A DNA stretch of 64,000 bases. Source: Anoxynatronum buryatiense. GTDB lineage: Bacteria; Bacillota; Clostridia; Peptostreptococcales; Tindalliaceae. A model generated the notes under the pieces. The model was not told where the DNA came from and ran no database searches. It was given only the letters and a program-made list of their open reading frames with translations. A program made the translations under genes and the position numbers. This document shows, in pieces, positions 29,547 through 36,768 of this stretch (position 1 is its first letter; each line of letters begins with the position of its first letter). Where the stretch lies: contig NZ_FXUF01000002.1 in NCBI RefSeq assembly GCF_900182905.1, positions 310,001-374,000 on the forward strand, read 5' to 3'.

Positions 29547-30488
29547 ATGATAAAAGCAGAACATTTACCGGTATCAGCGGCGCCCTATCTGAAAGATGAT
29601 GTGTTTATCCATACCGCCATGCGTGATGTGATGATCGCCCTTTTGCCCATTTCCCTGGTATCTGTCTATTTTTACAAAGGGTATGCACTGATGATGATTG
29701 CCCTGTGCATGGCCACGGCAGCGGTTACAGAAGTCGTTTTTCGCACCATTCGAAAGAAACCGGTGACGCTGAAAGATGGCAGCGCTCTCTTAACAGGACT
29801 TTTTGTGGCACTGCTCTATCAGCCCACTGCTTCGCCTGTATCGGCCGTGCTGGCAACAGTGTTGGCCGTCGGCATCGCCAAAGAACTGGCAGGCGGACTG
29901 GGGATGAACCGATTTAATCCTGCGATTTTTGGCCGTGTCTGCATGATCTTTTTGGCACCTCTTCTGGCAGGTGTGATGGTGGGAGTTCCCAATTTGGGAA
30001 GCATCGATGTGGTTTCAAAGGCCTCTCCACTGGCCATGCTGGGTGGCGGAATGGAAATGCCCGGCTACCTGCAGATGTTTTTAGCCTATCCCGGCGGCGC
30101 ACTGTCAGAATCTTCCCCGCTGGCGTTACTGGCGGGCGGTGTTTTCCTCTACATGAAAGGCCATATTAACTGGCGGGTACCAGCGTCTATTTTCGTGACG
30201 GTATTTGTACTTGCACTGGTTACTGGTCAAGACCCGATTTATCACCTGTTGTCCGGCGGGTTGATGTTGGGTGCCCTCTTTATGGCCACAGACTGGGTGA
30301 CGGCCCCCATCACCACCGGTGGCAAACTGATTTTTGGAATCGCCATTGGTTTTCTGGTGATGTTGTTCCGGGTTTTTCTGCCGCCGACAGAAGGTGTGGC
30401 ATTTTCCATTCTCATTATGAATGCTTTTGTGCCTGTCATTGATAAATCAACCCGGCATCTGGCTTTTCTGGAGCCCAAAGAAGCTTAA
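29547..30488 (+). CDS. RnfD-like membrane subunit with altered flavinylation motif
   Basis: A 313-residue membrane protein of the RnfD/NqrB family with about nine hydrophobic segments and the family motif MNRFNPAIFGR. The site where RnfD normally carries covalent FMN (S-G-A-T) reads S-K-A-S at residues 157-160 (30015-30026), within IDVVSKASPLAML. Covalent flavin is therefore uncertain, although serine could still accept it. AAAGGAGG precedes the ATG. It is the last gene of the torD-oxidoreductase-ferredoxin-rnfC unit, before a hairpin. It is presumed to carry electrons through the membrane. Confidence 0.92.
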   Translation: MIKAEHLPVSAAPYLKDDVFIHTAMRDVMIALLPISLVSVYFYKGYALMMIALCMATAAVTEVVFRTIRKKPVTLKDGSALLTGLFVALLYQPTASPVSAVLATVLAVGIAKELAGGLGMNRFNPAIFGRVCMIFLAPLLAGVMVGVPNLGSIDVVSKASPLAMLGGGMEMPGYLQMFLAYPGGALSESSPLALLAGGVFLYMKGHINWRVPASIFVTVFVLALVTGQDPIYHLLSGGLMLGALFMATDWVTAPITTGGKLIFGIAIGFLVMLFRVFLPPTEGVAFSILIMNAFVPVIDKSTRHLAFLEPKEA

Positions 30489-30521
30489 GCCTGTCAAAAA
30501 AATGAACAGATACACACCTGT

Positions 30522-30553
30522 GCCTGCCGCTTATGCGGCAGGCTGTTTCAATG
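30522..30553 (+). terminator. Terminator after rnfD
   Basis: The 9-bp perfect stem GCCTGCCGC (30522-30530) with GCGGCAGGC (30535-30543) and a TTAT loop is followed by a T-rich but interrupted tail. It marks the end of the reductase operon after only rnfC and rnfD. Confidence 0.7.
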
Positions 30554-30577
30554 TTTGGAACCAAAAAAACGAAGGCG

Positions 30578-30606
30578 TGGAAAATAAGCGCGGAAAGAGG
30601 TACAAT
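30578..30606 (+). promoter_or_regulatory. Probable promoter of uvrC
   Basis: TGGAAA at 30578-30583, a 17-base spacer and TACAAT at 30601-30606, about 85 bases before uvrC. Confidence 0.5.
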
Positions 30607-30688
30607 AGAATCACGTGAAGAATCTGGTTAATCAACTAAGAACAGAAACGCACCAATATCTGGTGATGAACTGGAATGAGGGCATGAA

Positions 30689-32584
30689 ATGATGAAAGAA
30701 ATGACGTTGGATGAAAAGCTGAAAAACTTGCCTGATCAGCCCGGAATCTATCAAATGCTGGATGACCGCAAGGAAATCATCTATGTGGGCAAAGCACGCA
30801 GCCTGAAAAATCGCGTCCGTCAATATTTTCATTCAGAAAGCAATCATCCGCCGAAAGTGCGGGCCATGATGCAAAGAGTAAGAGATATCAACACCATTGT
30901 GACTGATACAGAGGTGGAAGCCTTAATTCTTGAATGTAATTTAATTAAAGAAAACCGGCCGCGCTATAATATTTTGCTGCGAGATGATAAAAGCTATCCC
31001 TATATTAAAATCACCCGGCAGGAAAGCTTTCCCCGAGTTATGAAAACCCGCAACCTGGTGAAGGACGGTTCCCTATATTTTGGTCCCTATACCGATGCCG
31101 GAGCAGTGAATGAAACCCTGGAATTGATTCGACGCATGTATCCACTCAAATCCTGTTCCCGGAAAATTGACCCCAAAAGTGGACGTATCGAGCGGCCATG
31201 CCTCAATTATCATATTCGAAAATGCCTGGGCCCCTGCAAAGGTGGATTGCATCAGCAAGAATACCGGGAAATGATTCAGCAAATTATCCTGTTGCTGGAA
31301 GGAAAACAGACTGAGCTGCAAAAAGCACTTGACCGGCGGATGAAAGACGCCGCTGAAAGCCTTGATTTTGAACAGGCAGCCGTATTAAGAGACCAGCTTG
31401 CAGCACTTGAAAAGGTAACAGAAAAACAAAAAATGGACCGGGGGAGCGGCCATGATCAGGATGTGATTGCAACCGCCTCCAATGACTTTGAAACCTGTGT
31501 GCAAGTGTTCACAGTGCAGGATGGTAAGATCGTGCGCCAGCATCATCATCTGATGAAAACCGACCAGGATGAATCAACTGGCCATATTCTGGCATCGTTT
31601 ATCAAGTTGTTTTACGACAATGCGCCCATCATTCCAGGAGAAATCCTGCTGGAAAAGCCGGTGGATGACCAGCAGGTCATAGAAGATTGGCTTGCCGACA
31701 AGCGGCACCGAAAGGTGTCTTTGTTAGTACCCCAGCGGGGTGAGAAGAAACGCCTGGTGGAACTGGTGAAAAAAAATGCACTGTTGCAACTGGAGCAGCG
31801 TGAAAACCGGCAACGGCAAAAAGAAGCAGCTGTGACGCAAGTGCTGGGTGACTTGCAGCAACTGGCAGCACTTGAACAGCCCCCGCTGCGCATCGAGGCT
31901 GTGGACATCTCTCACACGGCGGGTGTTGAAACAGTGGGAGTATTGGTGGTTTTTGAAAATGCCAAACCCAGTAAAAAACATTACCGAAAGTACCGCATGC
32001 GTCAGGTGACAGGACCTGACGACACTGGCAGCATTGAAGAGTTGCTGACACGACGATTGTATCGGGGACTTCAGGAGGCCAAAGAAATTGCAGCGGGTGA
32101 ACAGGTGTATAATCCTGACAAGGCAGGTGCAATGCCTGACCTGTTTCTTATTGACGGTGGTGCAGGCCAAGTGTCAACGGCAGAAAGAGTTTTGCAGCAA
32201 ATGGGCCTTCACATACCGGTAATGGGCATGGTGAAAGATGACAAACATCGCACCCGGTGGCTTCTAAGCCGCGGTCATAAAATTGACCTGAAAGAAAACC
32301 CGCCCTTATGGCGGCTGGTCACATCTATACAGGATGAAACCCATCGCTTTGCCATCAGCTTTCATCAACAGCGACGCAGTAAGCAGTTGATTCATTCAGA
32401 GTTAACCACGATTCCAGGCGTTGGCGACAAACGCCGTCAGCTGTTGATGGCGCATTTCAAAACCATGGATGGCTTAAAAAAAGCCACGGTGGAAGAACTT
32501 GCCCGGGTACCAGGTATTTCCAAAGGCGTAGCAGAGAATATCACAACCTATTTTCAGTCACAGCAACAGGCCAGCAAAGAATGA
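30689..32584 (+). CDS. uvrC: Excinuclease ABC subunit C
   Basis: A 631-residue nuclease of excision repair. It has the N-terminal GIY-YIG domain ([19 protein letters not shown]), the central UVR motif ([15 protein letters not shown]), the RNase H-like C-terminal nuclease ([21 protein letters not shown]) and terminal helix-hairpin-helix motifs ([10 protein letters not shown]). It cuts on both sides of a lesion with UvrB. ATG at 30689 and 30692 are equivalent choices. It is followed by a small PspC gene and hprK on the same strand. Confidence 0.97.
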   Translation: MMKEMTLDEKLKNLPDQPGIYQMLDDRKEIIYVGKARSLKNRVRQYFHSESNHPPKVRAMMQRVRDINTIVTDTEVEALILECNLIKENRPRYNILLRDDKSYPYIKITRQESFPRVMKTRNLVKDGSLYFGPYTDAGAVNETLELIRRMYPLKSCSRKIDPKSGRIERPCLNYHIRKCLGPCKGGLHQQEYREMIQQIILLLEGKQTELQKALDRRMKDAAESLDFEQAAVLRDQLAALEKVTEKQKMDRGSGHDQDVIATASNDFETCVQVFTVQDGKIVRQHHHLMKTDQDESTGHILASFIKLFYDNAPIIPGEILLEKPVDDQQVIEDWLADKRHRKVSLLVPQRGEKKRLVELVKKNALLQLEQRENRQRQKEAAVTQVLGDLQQLAALEQPPLRIEAVDISHTAGVETVGVLVVFENAKPSKKHYRKYRMRQVTGPDDTGSIEELLTRRLYRGLQEAKEIAAGEQVYNPDKAGAMPDLFLIDGGAGQVSTAERVLQQMGLHIPVMGMVKDDKHRTRWLLSRGHKIDLKENPPLWRLVTSIQDETHRFAISFHQQRRSKQLIHSELTTIPGVGDKRRQLLMAHFKTMDGLKKATVEELARVPGISKGVAENITTYFQSQQQASKE

Positions 32585-32597
32585 AAGGATGATTGAC

Positions 32598-32810
32598 ATG
32601 AAACGATTATATCTGTCAGAAACCGATAAAAAATGGGCAGGTGTCTGCGGAGGAATTGCGGAGTATTTTGCAGTTGATCCAACATTGGTACGCCTCATAT
32701 GGGTCGTGCTTACCATTTTCAGTGTGGGATTTGGCGGCATTATTGCCTACCTGATTGCCATGGCAGTCATTCCCAAACCGCCCATCCATCAGCAGCGGGA
32801 GGGTATATGA
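32598..32810 (+). CDS. PspC domain small membrane protein
   Basis: A 70-residue protein made of a single PspC domain: [23 protein letters not shown] followed by two hydrophobic stretches. Such proteins are often linked to envelope stress, but stand-alone copies have no defined role. The ATG at 32598 has AAAGGA 8 bases upstream. The stop overlaps the hprK start (ATGA), so the two are translationally coupled. Confidence 0.9.
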   Translation: MKRLYLSETDKKWAGVCGGIAEYFAVDPTLVRLIWVVLTIFSVGFGGIIAYLIAMAVIPKPPIHQQREGI

Positions 32811-33730
32811 ACACCATAACGGTGGACCAGCTGATGCACGACCAGCAGCTGGTCGACCTGACACCCAATGTGCCTGGAACAGCGCTGATCACCACCAGTG
32901 ATATGAACCGCCCGGGAATTCAACTGGCAGGTTACTTTGATTTTTTTGCCTATGAACGACTTCAGATTATTGGAAAAGTGGAACATCATTTTTTAATGAC
33001 ATTAGATGAGACCACCCGCAGCCATCGATTCGACCGAATTCTTTCCCATCCACTCCCCTGTATGTTAATTACCAGGGATTTGGAATTACCCAATGTACTG
33101 GTGGAAATTGCTGTTAAACACCAGGTAAAGCTTTTGGGGAGTCCCATGAATACCACCAAACTGATTTCCCGCTTAATCAACTACCTGGAGTTTCATTTGG
33201 CTGAAACGGCCCGGGTTCATGGCGTTCTTATGGACATCTACGGTGTAGGCGTGCTGATCACCGGGAAGAGTGGCATCGGTAAGAGCGAAACCGCCGTTGA
33301 ACTGATTAAGCGGAACCATTTGCTGGTGGCTGATGACACGGTGGAAATCAAGCGGGTAGGGCATGAACTTTTGCTGGGATATGCCCCTGAGCTAACCCGG
33401 CACATGATTGAAGTGCGGGGAATCGGTATTATGGATGTCAAAAGCCTCTTTGGTGTGGGAGCCATCAAAAATCGGACAGAGATTGATCTGGTGGTGCATC
33501 TTGAAGAATGGGACCAACATAAAGACTATGATCGCCTGGGATTGGATGAAAAATTTCGCGCCATTCTTGATGTAAAGGTGGAGGAAGTGGTGGTTCCGGT
33601 GAAACCGGCCCGAAATATTGCGCTGATCATTGAAGTGGCTGCCCGTAATCACCGGCAGAAAAAAATGGGTTATAACGCAGCTCGTGCATTTAATGACAGG
33701 CTGATGAACTATTTGGATCAAGACTGGTAA
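32807..33730 (+). CDS. hprK: HPr kinase/phosphorylase
   Basis: A 307-residue enzyme that phosphorylates and dephosphorylates Ser46 of HPr, the basis of carbon catabolite control in Bacillota. It has a P-loop ([14 protein letters not shown]) and the signature [15 protein letters not shown]. The start at 32807 overlaps the pspC stop by 4 bases and follows GGGAGGG. The expected C-terminal region ([19 protein letters not shown]) is intact. The presence of hprK implies a PTS/CcpA-type control system elsewhere. Confidence 0.96.
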   Translation: MNTITVDQLMHDQQLVDLTPNVPGTALITTSDMNRPGIQLAGYFDFFAYERLQIIGKVEHHFLMTLDETTRSHRFDRILSHPLPCMLITRDLELPNVLVEIAVKHQVKLLGSPMNTTKLISRLINYLEFHLAETARVHGVLMDIYGVGVLITGKSGIGKSETAVELIKRNHLLVADDTVEIKRVGHELLLGYAPELTRHMIEVRGIGIMDVKSLFGVGAIKNRTEIDLVVHLEEWDQHKDYDRLGLDEKFRAILDVKVEEVVVPVKPARNIALIIEVAARNHRQKKMGYNAARAFNDRLMNYLDQDW

Positions 33731-33814
33731 TGAGGGGGTGTTATTCGTCTCAAAAATAACAAATCACACCAGAAGCTAAATCGTCAGTAATTTTGGCTTA
33801 ATCTCAAAAATATC

Positions 33815-33844
33815 TTGCAGAAACAACGACAGGTTGGATATAAT
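33815..33844 (+). promoter_or_regulatory. Upstream promoter P1 of the formate module
   Basis: TTGCAG at 33815-33820, an 18-base spacer and TATAAT at 33839-33844. Confidence 0.55.
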
Positions 33845-33908
33845 TGTCGTGTCTGGAATTTCATTTGGGAATGTAACGTTAAAAGTTTTGGGGGTTCTTG
33901 TCTAAATT

Positions 33909-33939
33909 TTAACATGACAACGCTTTCATATGCTATAAT
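33909..33939 (+). promoter_or_regulatory. Extended -10 promoter P2 of the formate module
   Basis: TGC-TATAAT at 33931-33939 forms an extended -10. TTAACA at 33909-33914 is 19 bases upstream and part of an inverted repeat, so a regulator may act here. The leader to the first gene is about 90 bases. Confidence 0.6.
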
Positions 33940-34032
33940 ATGGAGAGTAAGATTGTGCTGCTGGGGGCTGTGCATGGAGCAGTGATGCTTCATTCGAAAT
34001 AAAGAAATGATAAGGAACAAGGAGGGTCATTG

Positions 34033-34521
34033 ATGGCAAAAGAGTTTTTGACAGAAGAAAACTTTCAGAAATTGGATGAAGTCATTCTTCGACACAAAAA
34101 CAGACAAGGCGCTTTAATGCCAGTATTGCAGGAAGCTCAAGATATTTTTGGCTGCCTGCCCATTGAAGTGCAACGACAAATCTCAGAAGGCATTAAAATT
34201 CCAATGAGTGAAATTTATGGCGTAGTCACATTCTACTCTCAGTTCACTCTGGAACCCAAGGGCGAGTATACCATCTCAATTTGTATGGGAACTGCCTGCT
34301 ACGTTCGCGGGGCCAAGCCCATGGTCGAAAAAGTTGCAGAAATGCTAGGTATTGCACCGGGTGAAACATCAGCCGATGCAAAGTTCAGTCTGGTGGCAAC
34401 CCGCTGTATCGGTGCCTGTGGACTGGCACCAATTCTGACAGTAAATGAAGATGTTTATGGAAGACTAACATTGGAAGATATTCCCGGTATTGTTGAAAAA
34501 TATCAAAAGGAGGGTTCCTGA
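34033..34521 (+). CDS. NuoE-like [2Fe-2S] subunit of formate dehydrogenase complex
   Basis: A 162-residue protein of the NuoE/HndA/HylC family, with a helical N-terminus, GVVTFYSQFTLEPKGEY and a thioredoxin-like [2Fe-2S] domain with cysteines in CMGTACYVRGA and CIGACGLAP. It passes electrons between the flavin subunit and other partners. The ATG at 34033 follows GGAGGG; the TTG one codon earlier is too close. It is the first gene of a four-gene unit ending in fdhA. Confidence 0.93.
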   Translation: MAKEFLTEENFQKLDEVILRHKNRQGALMPVLQEAQDIFGCLPIEVQRQISEGIKIPMSEIYGVVTFYSQFTLEPKGEYTISICMGTACYVRGAKPMVEKVAEMLGIAPGETSADAKFSLVATRCIGACGLAPILTVNEDVYGRLTLEDIPGIVEKYQKEGS

Positions 34522-34522
34522 T

Positions 34523-34888
34523 ATGAAATCTATTGCTGAACTGGAAGCCATCCGCAAGAAAGCACAGGACAGTGTGAAACTTCGTTCCGAAAGAGATGGT
34601 ATTCGTGTGGTGGTTGGTATGGCTACCTGTGGAATCGCTGCTGGTGCCCGCCCGGTAATGATGGCGCTGGTGGAAGAAGTCAGCAAGCGCCAGTTGAAAA
34701 ATGTGGTGGTGACACAAACCGGCTGCATTGGTGCCTGTCGTCTGGAACCAATGGTCGAAGTGTATCAGGGAGATGAAAAAGTTACTTATGTGAAACTGAC
34801 TCCCGAAGATGCACGCAAGATTGTTGCAGAGCATCTGGTTAATGGTCATATTGTCAAAGAATGTACCATTGGGGCTTACGAAAAATAG
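34523..34888 (+). CDS. HndB-like thioredoxin-fold [2Fe-2S] ferredoxin subunit
   Basis: A 121-residue small ferredoxin-like subunit. The pattern GMATCGIAAGARPVMMALVEEV followed by TGCIGACRLEP gives the C-x(n)-C and C-x3-C set of thioredoxin-like [2Fe-2S] proteins such as HndB of NADP-reducing hydrogenases. AAAAGGAGG precedes the ATG, which lies directly after the previous gene. It sits between NuoE-like and NuoF-like subunits, the usual hnd/hyl order. Confidence 0.88.
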   Translation: MKSIAELEAIRKKAQDSVKLRSERDGIRVVVGMATCGIAAGARPVMMALVEEVSKRQLKNVVVTQTGCIGACRLEPMVEVYQGDEKVTYVKLTPEDARKIVAEHLVNGHIVKECTIGAYEK

Positions 34889-34933
34889 ACCTGGCTACAG
34901 AGAAATGAAGAATAGGTAAGGAGGGTCAACTTT

Positions 34934-36730
34934 ATGGATTTGTATCGATCCCACGTCCTGGTGTGCGGCGGTACCGGATGTGTCTCATCAGAATCAATGA
35001 AAATAATTGAATCTTTCGAAACTGAACTGGCCAAACATAACATTGAAAAAGAAATCAAGGTGGTTAAAACTGGCTGCTTCGGCCTGTGTGAAGCCGGTCC
35101 CATTGTTATTGTCTATCCCGAAGGTGCCTTTTACAGCATGATCAAGGTCAGCGATGTGCCGTTGATTGTTGAAGAGCATCTCTTGAAGGGCCGTATCGTC
35201 ACCGACCTGCTTTATAAAGACCACACAACAGATGAAACAATGAACTCCATTGACGATGTGGGCTTCTATAAAAAACAGCAGCGGGTGGCACTGCGCAACT
35301 GTGGTGTTATTAATCCGGAAATCATCGAAGAGTACATTGCTTATGACGGCTATCAGGCATTGGCAAAAGTGCTGACGGAAATGACACCTGATGAAGTGGT
35401 GGATATCATCAAACGCTCAGGGCTTCGCGGCCGTGGCGGTGGGGGCTTCCCCACCGGTTTGAAGTGGGAGTTCACCCAAAAGGCGCCTGGTGATATTAAA
35501 TATGTTGCCTGTAACGCCGACGAAGGTGATCCGGGTGCTTTCATGGACCGTTCAGTGTTGGAGGGAGACCCTCATGCCATTGTGGAGGCCATGACCATTG
35601 CCGGCTATGCCGTTGGTGCCTGTAAAGGATTTGTATACGTGCGGGCAGAGTACCCCATCGCTGTGAAACGTCTTCAGATTGCCATCGATCAGGCAAAAGA
35701 AAACGGCCTGCTGGGTGATGACATTTTTGGAACCGGTTATGGTTTTGATATGGAAATTCGGCTGGGTGCCGGGGCTTTTGTCTGTGGTGAAGAAACAGCA
35801 CTGATTGCCTCCATCGAGGGCAAGCGTGGCATGCCAAAGGTGCGGCCTCCCTTCCCTGCCATAAAAGGTATATTCGACAAACCTACCTTGTTAAACAATG
35901 TGGAAACCTTTGCGAATATCACACAGATTATTCTCAAAGGAGCCGACTGGTTTGCCGGTATTGGAACCGAAAAATCAAAGGGAACAAAAGTGTTCGCTCT
36001 GGCGGGCAAAATTAACAACACCGGTCTGTTGGAGATCCCCATGGGAACCACCCTACGGGAAACCATTTATGAAGTGGGCGGCGGCATCCCCAATGGCAAA
36101 GCGTTTAAAGCTGTTCAAACGGGTGGACCCTCCGGTGGCTGTATTCCGGCTGAATACCTGGATACTCCCATTGATTACGATAACCTTATTTCGCTGGGGT
36201 CTATGATGGGATCTGGCGGGATGATTGTGCTGGATGAAGACAACTGTATGGTTGACGTGGCGCGTTTCTTCCTGGACTTTACAGAAGAAGAATCCTGCGG
36301 CAAGTGCACACCCTGTCGTGAAGGCACCAAACGTATGCACGAGTTACTGGATAAAATTGTTGAAGGTAAAGGTACAATGGACGATGTGGCTAAGCTGGAA
36401 ACGTTGGCTAAAACCATCAAAGGGGCATCCCTGTGCGGGCTGGGTCAAACAGCTCCCAACCCTGTGTTATCCACCTTGAAATATTTCCGGCATGAGTATG
36501 AGGCGCATGTCAATGACAAGAAATGCCCAGCAGGTGTCTGTCAGGCGCTGTTGCAATACCTGGTCATTGATGATCTTTGTAAGAAATGCGGTATTTGCGC
36601 CGCCAAGTGTCCTGTGAACTGCATTAGTGGTGTCAAAGGCAAAGAAATATATCACATCGATCAAGAACGCTGCATTAAGTGCGGTGCCTGCCTGGTAGCT
36701 TGCCCATTCAAAGCCATCAAAAAAGGGTAG
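34934..36730 (+). CDS. NuoF-like FMN/NAD(H)-binding subunit (HylB/HndC type)
   Basis: A 598-residue flavoprotein. It has an N-terminal thioredoxin-like [2Fe-2S] domain (VCGGTGC, TGCFGLCEAGP), the NuoF core with the NAD/FMN motif GLRGRGGGGFPTGLKW and CNADEGDPGAFMDRS, the [4Fe-4S] motif ESCGKCTPCREG, and two C-terminal ferredoxin clusters (CKKCGICAAKCP, CIKCGACLVACP). This layout matches the electron-bifurcating or NAD-linked hydrogenase and formate dehydrogenase complexes of Clostridia. It probably reduces or oxidises NAD(H), and ferredoxin may couple through the C-terminal clusters. Bifurcation itself is inference. Confidence 0.94.
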   Translation: MDLYRSHVLVCGGTGCVSSESMKIIESFETELAKHNIEKEIKVVKTGCFGLCEAGPIVIVYPEGAFYSMIKVSDVPLIVEEHLLKGRIVTDLLYKDHTTDETMNSIDDVGFYKKQQRVALRNCGVINPEIIEEYIAYDGYQALAKVLTEMTPDEVVDIIKRSGLRGRGGGGFPTGLKWEFTQKAPGDIKYVACNADEGDPGAFMDRSVLEGDPHAIVEAMTIAGYAVGACKGFVYVRAEYPIAVKRLQIAIDQAKENGLLGDDIFGTGYGFDMEIRLGAGAFVCGEETALIASIEGKRGMPKVRPPFPAIKGIFDKPTLLNNVETFANITQIILKGADWFAGIGTEKSKGTKVFALAGKINNTGLLEIPMGTTLRETIYEVGGGIPNGKAFKAVQTGGPSGGCIPAEYLDTPIDYDNLISLGSMMGSGGMIVLDEDNCMVDVARFFLDFTEEESCGKCTPCREGTKRMHELLDKIVEGKGTMDDVAKLETLAKTIKGASLCGLGQTAPNPVLSTLKYFRHEYEAHVNDKKCPAGVCQALLQYLVIDDLCKKCGICAAKCPVNCISGVKGKEIYHIDQERCIKCGACLVACPFKAIKKG

Positions 36731-36768
36731 TTGTCGGGTAATGATAGAACCTGTAAAGGAGGATTCGA

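Larger units (their letters stand above)
33731..34032. other. Intergenic region with promoters before the formate module
   Basis: About 300 bases without a gene. It holds two candidate promoters (listed separately), an 8-bp palindrome TAACGTTA at 33874-33881, and a 7-bp inverted repeat, GTTAAAA (33878-33884) and TTTTAAC (33907-33913), just before the second -10 box. The first 70 bases contain only a weak GTTATT/AATAAC hairpin. I see no tRNA or riboswitch consensus. Confidence 0.5.

Noticed and set aside
28200-30488. Start of a complete Rnf complex
   Set aside because: After rnfD comes a terminator and then uvrC; no rnfG, E, A or B frame is present in the following sequence.
33874-33913. Rex operator before the formate operon
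   Set aside because: Half-sites similar to GTTAA and TTAAC are present, but the 22-base gap between them does not match the compact Rex site.
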